A stretch of 64,000 bases of DNA from Phycisphaerae bacterium (GTDB lineage Bacteria; Planctomycetota; Phycisphaerae; Phycisphaerales; SM1A02): the NCBI GenBank assembly GCA_002709295.1, contig PAQL01000015.1, positions 1 to 64,000 on the forward strand, read 5' to 3'. A model generated the notes under the pieces. That model was not told the origin of the DNA and did not search any database. It saw nothing but the letters and a program-made list of their open reading frames with translations. Within the stretch, counting starts at the first letter, position 1. Each line of letters opens with the position of its first letter. Positions 43,375 to 51,611 of the stretch are shown piece after piece. Both the position numbers and the translations under genes were made by a program.

Positions 43375-43874
43375 GGGTTCGTCGCTCCCTTGACGTGCCC
43401 GGCGGGAAAGGCGGCACGCAGTTCGGGAGGGATTCGCGCTGGTCGACGGGTTTCGAGATTCACGAACGCCCACCTGGTGACCGCCGTGCAGATCGGCCTG
43501 GGTTCGGAGGCGTCGATGATCGCGGTGGCCCGGTGGACCGTGGTCCGGGTCCAGGAGTCGAGCCACGTCGCCGCGAGGAGACGATCTCCCTCGAAGGCTT
43601 CGCCCCGGTAGTCGATCTCGTGTCGGGCGACGAACCACATGCGGTTCTCGCCGAGCATCGAGGCCCGGGTGAATCCCGCGGCATCGGTGGCCATCTCGGC
43701 GAGCCGATCGATCCAGCGGACGTATTCCGCATTGTTGACGTGCGGGACTCCTCGGCTGATCCCGTCATCACCGACCTGCACCGAGGCATGGAAGGCATGC
43801 TCGGGGATCTCCATGCCGATCTCCTTGAACGAAGCCCCTGCGGCATCGATCGGTTGGAACGTCGTCTGGATCAT
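43371..43874 (-). CDS. 4HBT-type acyl-CoA thioesterase
   Basis: A 167-residue hotdog-fold protein. The segment ISRGVPHVNNAEYVRWIDRL is the YbgC/4-hydroxybenzoyl-CoA thioesterase motif; IDYRGEAFEGDRLLAATWL and AVTRWAFVNLETRRPARI follow. It should hydrolyse acyl-CoA or related thioesters in the cytoplasm. In this family a catalytic Asp precedes the HVNN turn; here the position is not clearly Asp. It overlaps the DUF971 gene upstream and the glycosyltransferase-like gene downstream by 4 bases each. Confidence 0.8.
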   Translation of the reverse strand: MIQTTFQPIDAAGASFKEIGMEIPEHAFHASVQVGDDGISRGVPHVNNAEYVRWIDRLAEMATDAAGFTRASMLGENRMWFVARHEIDYRGEAFEGDRLLAATWLDSWTRTTVHRATAIIDASEPRPICTAVTRWAFVNLETRRPARIPPELRAAFPAGHVKGATNP

Positions 43875-44209
43875 GGTCTTCGCTCTCCGGTGCCGTCGTC
43901 GGGCTCGATCTCGCGCAGGTAGGACCATGAGTAGATGCCGGAGGCGTGGCCGTCGCTGAACCGGATCCTGATGGCGTAGTTCCCGACCGGTTCGATCCCG
44001 GTGGCGGTGATCTCGGTGTCGCCGCCCGAGGAGGGCAGGACCGCGAGGGGGTTGGAGGCGAGCTCGTCCCGGAGCTCCCTGGCATCGGCGGAGGGGCTCA
44101 TCCGGCGGAGCCAGGGGATCGAGTAGTGGACCTGCCGACCATCGGGCCATTCCACATCCAGTCCGCGTCGGCGGTCGAGGTGGAGATGCCGGGGGGGGGA
44201 ATCGTCCAT
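43871..44209 (-). CDS. DUF971 domain protein
   Basis: A 112-residue protein with the DUF971 pattern (LDVEWPDGRQVHYSIPWLRR near the start, YAIRIRFSDGHASGIYSWSY, LREIEPDD). The domain is also the N-terminal part of gamma-butyrobetaine hydroxylases, where it binds zinc; stand-alone versions accompany iron-sulphur assembly genes in other bacteria. The zinc ligands seen in the hydroxylases are not obvious here. First gene of its unit; leaderless-type promoter at 44217. Confidence 0.8.
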   Translation of the reverse strand: MDDSPPRHLHLDRRRGLDVEWPDGRQVHYSIPWLRRMSPSADARELRDELASNPLAVLPSSGGDTEITATGIEPVGNYAIRIRFSDGHASGIYSWSYLREIEPDDGTGERRP

Positions 44210-44216
44210 GACGACG

Positions 44217-44222
44217 ATGCTA
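44217..44222 (-). promoter_or_regulatory. -10 box (TAGCAT) of the DUF971 gene, leaderless type
   Basis: TAGCAT on the minus strand ends 7 bases before the ATG at 44209. Confidence 0.45.
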
Positions 44223-44266
44223 ACCGGGACGGAGGTCGTGGCACGAGCCTCCGGGCCCGGTCTCCG

Positions 44267-44272
44267 TACACT
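44267..44272 (+). promoter_or_regulatory. -10 box (TACACT) of the pyrF operon, leaderless type
   Basis: TACACT ends 7 bases before the pyrF ATG at 44280. Confidence 0.45.
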
Positions 44273-44279
44273 GCCGGAC

Positions 44280-45146
44280 ATGGCACATGAAACGCATGGT
44301 GCAGGGGCGAGGCTCGCCGAACTGCTTGGAGGATCCGCGGCCCCGGTCTGCGTGGGGCTGGACCCGGTCCCCGACCGGATGCCTGCGGAGCTGGAGGGTC
44401 TGGATCCGATCGAGGCGATCGAGCGGTTCTCCCTCGGCATCCTCGAGGCGGTCCGGGGGCGGGTCCCCTGCGTGAAGATCCAGTCGGCCTGCTTCGAGCG
44501 GCATGGCCATCTCGGGGTCGCGGCCCTTGAGCGGGTGATTCGCAATTCGGTCGATGCGGGCTTCGAGACGATCCTCGATGCCAAGCGGGGCGACATCGGC
44601 ATCTCCGCCCGACACTACGCGGTGGCGGCGGCCTCGACCGGCGCGGGCTGGGTCACGCTCAACGGCTATCTGGGAGAGGACGGCATCCTGCCCTTTCTGG
44701 AGGAGGGACTCGGCGTGTTCGTCCTGGTCCGGACCTCGAATCCCTCGGGTGACGAGATCCAGTCGCCCGCCTGCGAGGGCGGCACGGTCGCATCGCTGGT
44801 CGGAGGCATGGTCGCGAGGCTGGGCGGCGAGCCGCCCGCGGGAGAGCTGGCGTCCGTCGGAGCGGTGGTCGGCGCAACCAAGCCGGAGTCCGCACGAACG
44901 CTGCGGGACGTGATGCCCCGGGCACCCTTCCTGCTTCCCGGCTACGGAGCCCAGGGAGGCGGGGCCGAAGGCGTTCGGGCGGCGCTCGATGCATCGGGCG
45001 GAGGCGTGCTGGTCCCCGCCAGCCGTTCGATCATCCGAGCCTGGGAGTCCGACGGGAATCACGCTTCCTGGACGGATTCGGTCGCGGCCGCCGCGGATCG
45101 ATTCGTCGAGGAGATCTCGACCATCGTCGGGGAGCCGATCGCCTGA
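44280..45146 (+). CDS. pyrF: Orotidine 5'-phosphate decarboxylase, long form
   Basis: A 288-residue enzyme making UMP from OMP. PVCVGLDPVPDRMP, CVKIQSACFE and ILDAKRGDIGISARHYA (catalytic Asp/Lys pair) are diagnostic; with TLNGYLGEDGILPF and LLPGYGAQGG it belongs to the longer type-2 form. The end of its stop codon and the next gene's ATG share one base. It heads the overlapping operon pyrF, solute-binding protein, pyk, cinA, folK. Confidence 0.93.
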   Translation: MAHETHGAGARLAELLGGSAAPVCVGLDPVPDRMPAELEGLDPIEAIERFSLGILEAVRGRVPCVKIQSACFERHGHLGVAALERVIRNSVDAGFETILDAKRGDIGISARHYAVAAASTGAGWVTLNGYLGEDGILPFLEEGLGVFVLVRTSNPSGDEIQSPACEGGTVASLVGGMVARLGGEPPAGELASVGAVVGATKPESARTLRDVMPRAPFLLPGYGAQGGGAEGVRAALDASGGGVLVPASRSIIRAWESDGNHASWTDSVAAAADRFVEEISTIVGEPIA

Positions 45147-46729
45147 TGCTGCGCTACCTTCCGATCGTCATGCTGGTCATTCTGCTGGCCGCTCCGTTTC
45201 TTCTGGAGCGGCCCGGCGAGGCCCCCGAACCCGGTGCCCGTCGACTGGTGATCACCACGCCGCACAACGAGCAGATCAGGGACGAATTCTCCCGCGCCTT
45301 CGAGGAGTGGCATCTCGCGAACTTCGACGAGGCCGTGTCCATCGACTGGAGCACGCCGGGCGGCACCAGTGAGATCCGCAAGCTGCTCAAGTCGGAATAC
45401 ACCGCGGCCCTCAAGGACGGCATCAGCCCGGGGGGCAACTCGGATCTGCTCTGGGGCGGCGGCACCTACGAGTTCACGCAGCTCTCGCGGCCGATCACCG
45501 TCACCCGTGACGGCGAGGAGCGGTCCACCCGGGTGCTGGAGGTCATGGATCTGGACGACTCGTATCTGAAGGGGATCTACGGCGACGGCCTGATCGCCGG
45601 GGATCGACTCTTCGACACCGATCTGCGGTGGTTCGGCACCGCGTTGTCCAGCTTCGGAATCGTCTACAACCGCGATCTCGTCTCCCAGCTCGGGATGAAC
45701 GAGCCGGGCACCTGGCAGGATCTCGCGGATCCTCGCTACCTGACCTGGCTGACGATGGTCGATCCGGGCATGAGCGGTTCGGTCACCACCGCCTTCGAGG
45801 CGATCCTCCAGCGTCGGGGGTGGATCGAGGGATGGCAGATCCTTCGTCGTCTGGCGGCCAACGCTCGAAGCTTCGCGGGCAGCAGCACCAAGGGCCCGCT
45901 CGACGTCGCGGCCGGCGAGGCGGCGGCGGCGATCTGCATCGACTTCTACGGGCGGTACGAGGCCCAGCGGACCCGGGACGCCGCGATCAGGGCCGGCCTC
46001 CAGGGGGCCGACGCCCGTGGGCGGATCGGATACGTCAGTCCTCCCGGGGAGACTGTGATCGATCCCGATCCCATCGCCCTCCTCACCGGCGCCCCCGATC
46101 CCGAGCTGGCCCGACGTTTCATCGAGTTCGTGCTCTCCGAGGACGGTCAGTCGCTCTGGCAGTTCAAGGTCGCCGAGAGCGGTCCGGGACCTCGACGGTT
46201 CGAACTTCGACGTCTTCCGATCCGGCGCAGCCTCTACCGGGATCACTTCGAGGAGTTCGTCGACAAGGTGGACCCCTGGACGATCGCCACGCCCGTGGCC
46301 TCTCCCAACCGAGCGATGCGTTCGTTCATCACCCCGATGTTCAGGGGGATCGCCCTGGACCAGCCGGAGCTGCTGCGGGAGGCATGGCGGGCGATCTTCG
46401 AGCATCCCGCGTATCCGAAGGATCAGGGGCCGCTGGTGACCGCGGACGATGTCACGGATCCCGGTCTCCGGGCGATGCTCGTGGCCTTCGACCGGCTGCC
46501 GGTGGTTCCGGGGCCGAAGGACGCGACCTACGATCTCGGCGACCCATCGCAGCTGGCGACCGTGAAGGCGGGCTGGCTTCGCGGCGGGTACGACGAGGAC
46601 GGCCTCTGGCCCGAGCCCGCGGACCCCGCCGAGATCCTTCGTCGGATCATCCGGCGTCAGGCCGCGGCCGACTACGAATCGATCATCGACGGATCGGCGG
46701 CGGCAGCGGCGGGGGGAGATGCTTCGTGA
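45146..46729 (+). CDS. ABC-type solute-binding protein, iron(III)-type, orphan
   Basis: A 527-residue protein. A short N-terminal hydrophobic helix (LPIVMLVILLAAPFLL) acts as signal or membrane anchor. The body follows family 1 solute-binding proteins: LVITTPHNEQIRDEFSRAFE, a TSEIRKLLKS stretch, SDLLWGGGTYEF, WFGTALSSFGIVYNRDL, TWQDLADPRYL and ARRFIEFVLSEDGQSLWQFK. About 170 further residues form a helical C-terminal extension not usual in the family. No permease or ATPase gene is next to it; instead it is embedded between pyrF and pyk. It may supply the permease of 13703 or serve as a sensor. Confidence 0.8.
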   Translation: MLRYLPIVMLVILLAAPFLLERPGEAPEPGARRLVITTPHNEQIRDEFSRAFEEWHLANFDEAVSIDWSTPGGTSEIRKLLKSEYTAALKDGISPGGNSDLLWGGGTYEFTQLSRPITVTRDGEERSTRVLEVMDLDDSYLKGIYGDGLIAGDRLFDTDLRWFGTALSSFGIVYNRDLVSQLGMNEPGTWQDLADPRYLTWLTMVDPGMSGSVTTAFEAILQRRGWIEGWQILRRLAANARSFAGSSTKGPLDVAAGEAAAAICIDFYGRYEAQRTRDAAIRAGLQGADARGRIGYVSPPGETVIDPDPIALLTGAPDPELARRFIEFVLSEDGQSLWQFKVAESGPGPRRFELRRLPIRRSLYRDHFEEFVDKVDPWTIATPVASPNRAMRSFITPMFRGIALDQPELLREAWRAIFEHPAYPKDQGPLVTADDVTDPGLRAMLVAFDRLPVVPGPKDATYDLGDPSQLATVKAGWLRGGYDEDGLWPEPADPAEILRRIIRRQAAADYESIIDGSAAAAAGGDAS

Positions 46730-48216
46730 CCGGGGACCAGGCGGCGCGAACCGCGGTGGTCGCGACGGTGGGTCCGGCCTGTGCCGACCGTGACGTCCTT
46801 CGACGGGTCGTGGAGGCCGGGGCCGGTGTGCTTCGTCTCAATCTGAGCCACGGCGATCTCGACGGCCATCTCCGCATGCTCGCTCTGGTGCGGGAGCTGG
46901 AGACGGAGCTCGGCATCCCGGTCGCGGTGATGGCCGACCTCCCGGGACCGAAGATCCGGGTCGACGCGGCGGATGTGGAGGCACTGGCCGAGGGCATCGA
47001 GCTCGACGTGGTCGAGCCGGGCGGTGTCTCCGGAGAATCATCTCCCACGATCACCATCGATGCGTCGAAGGTGCTGGACGCGGTGGAACCGGGGCATCGG
47101 ATCCTGCTCGACGACGGCAACATCCGTCTGCTCGCGATCCGGTGTGCCGACGAGGAGGGCGGGCGGCGGGTCCGATGTGCCGTGACCTCCGGCGGTGATC
47201 TGCGGGCCCGGGTGGGCGTCAACCTTCCGGACAGCGATCCCGATCTTCCCGCGGTCACCCCTCGCGACCTCGAGTTCGCGGTGGCGATGCGGGATGCCGG
47301 GGTGGATCTCGTCGCGGTGAGCTTCGTCCGTCATGGCGACGACCTGCGTCGTCTGCGTCGAGCCCTCGATGATTCCTCGGACGGAGGGCGCACGCCGGGA
47401 CTGGTGGCCAAGATCGAACGGCCGGCGGCGATCACCCACCTGGAGGACGTGGTCGAGGCCAGCGATGCGGTGCTGGTGGCTCGCGGGGATCTCGGCGTGG
47501 AGATGGACATCGCCGAGGTGCCGGTCATCCAGAAGACGGTGGTGGCCGCGGCGGTCCGGGCCGGACGACCGGTGATCGTGGCGACCCAGATGCTCCAGAG
47601 CATGATCAGCCAGCCCTCGCCGACCCGCGCCGAAGCGACCGATGCGGCCAATGCGGTCCTCGACGGGGCCGACGCCCTGATGCTCAGCGGCGAGACCGCG
47701 ATCGGACGGCATCCGGTGCTCGCCGTGGCCACCCTCCGGCGCATCGCCCGACGCACCGAGGCGTGGCGTGACGCCGGTCCGCACGATCACGGGCAGGGAT
47801 CCGACGGCGAGGTCAGCGGGGACCCATGGCTCCCGGCGATCGCCAGAGGAGCGCACCGGATCGCGGCCGAACTTCCGGTCACCGCGATGGTCGCCTGGTC
47901 GCAGACCGGCGCGACCGCGCTGATCCTGAGTCGTGGGGATCTCCGGGTGCCGCTGGTGGTTCTGACCGACGATGCCGCCGCGGCCCGGAGAATGCGCCTC
48001 CTGCAGGGCGTGGTTCCGGTTCCGGTGGATGCCGATCTCGAGCTCGGCGCCGATCGAGCGAGATTCCTCGATGCCGCCGGTCGATGTCTCGTCGAGCGGG
48101 GCATCGCGAAGGCCGGCGAGGAATGCGTGTTCGTCCACGGAAGTCGTCGCGAGATCGGCCGGCCCACCGATTCGGTGGGGGTGTTCTCCCTTCTGCAGGA
48201 TGGCGAAGAGTCATGA
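46726..48216 (+). CDS. pyk: Pyruvate kinase
   Basis: A 496-residue glycolytic enzyme converting phosphoenolpyruvate and ADP to pyruvate and ATP. The signature is clear: VATVGPACADRDVLRRVVEA, LRLNLSHG, DLPGPKIRV, LVAKIERPAAITHL with the catalytic Lys, ARGDLGVEMDIAEVPVIQK, and TQMLQSMI. The C-terminal domain (WSQTGATALILSRGDLRVPL) is present. GTG 46726 overlaps the previous stop (GTGA); longer upstream frames are only shadows of the solute-binding gene. Its stop overlaps cinA. Confidence 0.95.
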   Translation: MTGDQAARTAVVATVGPACADRDVLRRVVEAGAGVLRLNLSHGDLDGHLRMLALVRELETELGIPVAVMADLPGPKIRVDAADVEALAEGIELDVVEPGGVSGESSPTITIDASKVLDAVEPGHRILLDDGNIRLLAIRCADEEGGRRVRCAVTSGGDLRARVGVNLPDSDPDLPAVTPRDLEFAVAMRDAGVDLVAVSFVRHGDDLRRLRRALDDSSDGGRTPGLVAKIERPAAITHLEDVVEASDAVLVARGDLGVEMDIAEVPVIQKTVVAAAVRAGRPVIVATQMLQSMISQPSPTRAEATDAANAVLDGADALMLSGETAIGRHPVLAVATLRRIARRTEAWRDAGPHDHGQGSDGEVSGDPWLPAIARGAHRIAAELPVTAMVAWSQTGATALILSRGDLRVPLVVLTDDAAAARRMRLLQGVVPVPVDADLELGADRARFLDAAGRCLVERGIAKAGEECVFVHGSRREIGRPTDSVGVFSLLQDGEES

Positions 48217-49484
48217 CGGTCGCCGCCGCCACGATCTCCGTGGGTGACGAACTCCTGGCCGGAGAGTCGCTGGACACCCACGGGCGGACCATCGCCGAGG
48301 CCCTCGGTGACCGGGGGGTCCGGGTGGTCTCCCACGTGGTGGTCGGTGACGACGTCGTGGGGATCGAGCAGGCGATCCGGTCGGCCCTGCGGCGGGCGGG
48401 CCTGGTGCTGGTCACCGGCGGCCTCGGGCCCACCCTCGACGACGTGACCCGGGAGGGACTCGCGGCCGCGATCGAGCAGCCGTTGGTGGAGGACCCGGAC
48501 GGACTGGCGACCATCGAACGATGGTTCGCGGGTCGTTCGCGTCCCATGCCCGCGACCAATCGACGTCAGGCGCTTCGCCCGCGGGACGCGGTGCTGCTCG
48601 AGAACGCCAACGGCACGGCACCGGGCGTGCTCTGGAAGGGCTCGGAGGCCACCGTGGTCCTGCTGCCGGGGCCGCCCCGGGAGCTGGGACCGATGCTCGA
48701 CTCGGTCATGGACGGGGTTCTCGCCGATGCGCCGCCCCGCCCCCGGGTGGTGCTGCGGGCCCACGGTCTCGGCGAATCCGATGCCGCCTCGAGAATCGAG
48801 TCGCTCATGGAGCGGAACCGCGAGCTTCCGGTGGCGACCACGGTCTCCAACTCCATCGTCAGTGCCAGGATCCGCGGACGATCGAGCGATGACCGGGCGC
48901 TGGTGGACGCCATCGCGGCCGAAGTGGAGTCGGCCTGGGCGCCTTACTGCTTCGGACGGGATGCCGATTCGCTGCCCCACGTCGTCGGGCGGGAGCTCGC
49001 GGCACGGTCCCTCACCGTGGCCACCGCGGAGAGCTGCACCGGTGGTGGTCTGGGGGCCGCGATCACCGAGGTGCCCGGATCCAGCGAGTGGTATCCGGGT
49101 GGATTCGTGACCTACGCGAACGAACGAAAGGTGGCCGACCTCGGGGTGCCTCCGGAACTGCTGGCCTCCGAGGGCGCAGTCAGTGCGAGCGTGGTCGAGG
49201 CGATGGTCGCGGGCGTCCGCGGCTCGACCGGCGCCGATCTCGGGGTCGCGACCAGCGGGGTCGCGGGGCCGGGGGGAGGCACCGATGCCAGACCCGTCGG
49301 GACCGTGTGGATCGCGGTGGGTGACCGGGACGGGGTCGATCGGCGACGCTTCCGCTTTCCCGGCGGGCGGGACCTGGTCCGAAACCGGACGGTGCTGGCC
49401 GCCCTTCAGATGATCCGTCTGCGTCTCCTCGGCGAGTCGGCGACGCTGCTGTGGGAGTGGAGCGAGAGCGGGGACGGTTCATGA
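48213..49484 (+). CDS. cinA: CinA-family protein (nicotinamide-nucleotide amidase)
   Basis: A 423-residue protein with both CinA domains: an N-terminal MoCF-like domain (ISVGDELLAGESLDTHGR, VTGGLGPTLDDVTREGLAAA, LLPGPPREL) and a C-terminal amidase domain (VATAESCTGGGLGAAITEVP, GVATSGVAGPGGG). It hydrolyses nicotinamide mononucleotide, recycling NAD, and acts on ADP-ribose in some relatives. ATG 48213 overlaps the pyk stop and its stop overlaps folK. With pyk and folK it forms a coupled unit of unrelated functions. Confidence 0.93.
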   Translation: MTVAAATISVGDELLAGESLDTHGRTIAEALGDRGVRVVSHVVVGDDVVGIEQAIRSALRRAGLVLVTGGLGPTLDDVTREGLAAAIEQPLVEDPDGLATIERWFAGRSRPMPATNRRQALRPRDAVLLENANGTAPGVLWKGSEATVVLLPGPPRELGPMLDSVMDGVLADAPPRPRVVLRAHGLGESDAASRIESLMERNRELPVATTVSNSIVSARIRGRSSDDRALVDAIAAEVESAWAPYCFGRDADSLPHVVGRELAARSLTVATAESCTGGGLGAAITEVPGSSEWYPGGFVTYANERKVADLGVPPELLASEGAVSASVVEAMVAGVRGSTGADLGVATSGVAGPGGGTDARPVGTVWIAVGDRDGVDRRRFRFPGGRDLVRNRTVLAALQMIRLRLLGESATLLWEWSESGDGS

Positions 49485-49996
49485 GGTCGCGGGGCTTCGC
49501 GGTCGGGATCGGGGTCAACCTCGGGGACCGGACCGGGCAGTTCGACCTGGCGATCCGACTGCTCGCGGGAACCCCCGGCATCGAGGTGCTGGAGGCCGCC
49601 ACGCCGATCCGGACGAGTCCGGTGGTTTCCGAAGGGGAGAAGTCCAGGCACCCCTGGTATCTCAACTCGGTGGTGGTCGGTTCGACGACTCTCTCGCCTC
49701 GCGCCCTGATGGGACGACTGCTCGCGATCGAGACGGTGGTGGGGCGTCGTCGGCGCGGAGGCTGTGATCCGAGGACCCTCGATCTCGATCTGGTGATCAT
49801 GGAAGGGACCGTGATCGACGAGGTGGGCATCAGGATTCCCCATCCCAGGCTGGCCGGAAGGACATTCGTCCTCGAGCCGCTGGCCGAGGTGCTCGACCGG
49901 CTGGAATCCACCGGGGAAGACCGGGTTCTCGACATCGTCCGGGGGATCAGATCCTCCCTGCCGTCCGCGGTCAGGACCGCGGGGACGGGTTCCTGA
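49481..49996 (+). CDS. folK: HPPK, 6-hydroxymethyl-7,8-dihydropterin pyrophosphokinase
   Basis: A 171-residue enzyme of folate synthesis. VGIGVNLGDRTGQFDLAIRL near the start, the catalytic segment CDPRTLDLDLVIM and PHPRLAGRTFVLEPLAEV are diagnostic. It transfers pyrophosphate from ATP to hydroxymethyl-dihydropterin. ATG 49481 overlaps the cinA stop. It is the last gene of the operon started at pyrF; no other folate gene is visible nearby. Confidence 0.93.
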   Translation: MRSRGFAVGIGVNLGDRTGQFDLAIRLLAGTPGIEVLEAATPIRTSPVVSEGEKSRHPWYLNSVVVGSTTLSPRALMGRLLAIETVVGRRRRGGCDPRTLDLDLVIMEGTVIDEVGIRIPHPRLAGRTFVLEPLAEVLDRLESTGEDRVLDIVRGIRSSLPSAVRTAGTGS

Positions 49997-50017
49997 ACCC
50001 GGAGCGTGGTCGGGGGG

Positions 50018-50023
50018 TACCAT
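50018..50023 (+). promoter_or_regulatory. Possible -10 box (TACCAT) upstream of the first TlpA-like gene
   Basis: TACCAT lies 123 bases before the ATG at 50147, so this transcript would carry a leader, unlike the leaderless set. Confidence 0.35.
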
Positions 50024-50146
50024 CCCTCGTTCCGGCGGGCGATCGGATCGGACCTCCATGCGATCACGCCCGCATTCCACCGCGGCCGATGGGTGACACC
50101 TGCTCCTCGTCCCATGCCTTCTTTCCCACCAGCTGGAACCAGAACG

Positions 50147-51439
50147 ATGCGCAGTCTCACCACCGCCCTGATCACCGGAGCCGTTCTGACCGCGGCCCCG
50201 TTCGCCCTTGCCCAGGAAGCCGCTCCGAAGGCTCCGGTCGCCAAGGCGAACGTCTCGGACTTCACCGATGCGGACAAGTCCGAAGCCTCGGTCGAGAAGG
50301 GGTATGCCGCCCTCGCCCGCTCACGCAAGGCCTACCGCGACGCTTCAGCCCTCACCGAGTCGATCAGGATCGAGCTCACCTCGCCGATGGGCAAGGACAG
50401 CTTCGCCCTGAGTTCCGCCTACGACAAGAACGGCTTCATGATCTCCATGAAGGATCAGATGGACATCACCTCGGTGGGCAGGGAGCTCCAGCTGACCATC
50501 CCCGCCAGCACCGACAAGTACATGTCGATGACGGTCGCTGCCGATCAGTCGATGGAGTCGGCACTGGGCCAGATGACCGGCGGCGGCGGCATCCCCGATC
50601 CCGCCGTGGCCTTCCGGCTCGCGGGCAAGGAGGAGATGGACCCGAAGGAGATCCCCACGCTGCTGAGCATGGGTGCGGTCATGAACCCGTCGCTGATCGG
50701 CTTCCGGACTTCGGACGCCGGTGAGCAGGTCCTCCTTGCGTCGAGCGACGGTCAGGGCACCTCGATCATCTCGATCAACGGGAAGACGAGCCTGATCGAT
50801 CGGATCGACATCGAGACGACGCCTCCGGGGGCACCCGCGGGATTCAAGATGGACCTCGCCTTCATCATCGACGGCAAGGTCATGAAGGCCCTCCCGAGTC
50901 CGATCGCGCTCGACAACGACGGCAGGACCAGGGTGGACACGGTCGAGGAACTCTTCCCGCAGCCGGTCACGCTGAGTGCGGGGCAGGAGGCTCCGGCCTT
51001 CGATCTGGACAGTCTCGACGGCGGCAAGGTCTCGCTCGCCTCGCTTCGCGGCAACGTCGTGGTGCTCGACTTCTGGGCGACCTGGTGCGGCCCGTGCCGG
51101 GCCGGCATGCCGGCGATGAACGAGCTTGCCGAGTGGGCCGGTTCCTCGGGCAGCCCCATCAAGGTCTTCGCCATCAACATCGGCGAGTCCCGCGAGAAGG
51201 CCGAGGAGTACTGGAAGGGCCAGAAGTTCGGTTTCCCGTGCCTTCTCGACCCGAAGAACGAGTCCGCCATGGCCTATGGAGCCCAGTCGATCCCCCTGAC
51301 CGTGGTCATCGGTCCCGACGGGATGATCGCCGAGATCGAGGTCGGTCTCAGCTTCAACCCTCAGGATGACGCCTCCAAGGAAAAGCATCTGGAGGCGATG
51401 AAGGCCAAGCTCCAGAAGCTGGCCGCCGGCAAGGGCTGA
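50147..51439 (+). CDS. Secreted TlpA-like thioredoxin-domain protein, first copy
   Basis: A 430-residue protein. The signal peptide (TTALITGAVLTAAPFALAQ) is followed by about 260 residues of beta-rich structure with no recognised domain (residues 45-280, containing RKAYRDASALTESIRIEL). Residues 285-430 form a TlpA/ResA thioredoxin-fold domain with active site WATWCGPCRAGMPAMNELAE. It should work outside the cytoplasmic membrane as a disulphide reductase or thiol-handling enzyme. The next gene has the same layout. A strong terminator follows. Confidence 0.88.
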   Translation: MRSLTTALITGAVLTAAPFALAQEAAPKAPVAKANVSDFTDADKSEASVEKGYAALARSRKAYRDASALTESIRIELTSPMGKDSFALSSAYDKNGFMISMKDQMDITSVGRELQLTIPASTDKYMSMTVAADQSMESALGQMTGGGGIPDPAVAFRLAGKEEMDPKEIPTLLSMGAVMNPSLIGFRTSDAGEQVLLASSDGQGTSIISINGKTSLIDRIDIETTPPGAPAGFKMDLAFIIDGKVMKALPSPIALDNDGRTRVDTVEELFPQPVTLSAGQEAPAFDLDSLDGGKVSLASLRGNVVVLDFWATWCGPCRAGMPAMNELAEWAGSSGSPIKVFAINIGESREKAEEYWKGQKFGFPCLLDPKNESAMAYGAQSIPLTVVIGPDGMIAEIEVGLSFNPQDDASKEKHLEAMKAKLQKLAAGKG

Positions 51440-51470
51440 TCGCCTCCCTGCCACCTCCGTTCGCGACATC

Positions 51471-51499
51471 CACCCCCTCCGGACTCGTCCGGGGGGGTG
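51471..51499 (+). terminator. Hairpin terminator between the two TlpA-like genes
   Basis: CACCCCCTCCGGA and TCCGGGGGGGTG form a stem with a 4-base loop and one bulge (one G-T pair), 31 bases past the stop; TCTTCTTCCC follows. Confidence 0.65.
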
Positions 51500-51532
51500 T
51501 CTTCTTCCCGGTCCCGGCCGACCTCGAGGTCG

Positions 51533-51538
51533 TATGAT
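51533..51538 (+). promoter_or_regulatory. Possible -10 box (TATGAT) of the second TlpA-like gene
   Basis: TATGAT would give a leader of about 65 bases before ATG 51612. It is the closest match to TATAAT among the promoter boxes I list. Confidence 0.4.
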
Positions 51539-51611
51539 CAGGACACGGAGCTCCGGGACCTGGTCCGAAGTCGCCGTTCCATCGTCGCCACAGGCGGAGC
51601 CGAGCCTCCTC

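Noticed and set aside
45628-46725. Upstream in-frame extension of the pyruvate kinase frame
   Set aside because: It is the out-of-frame shadow of the solute-binding gene; the kinase domain begins right after GTG 46726.
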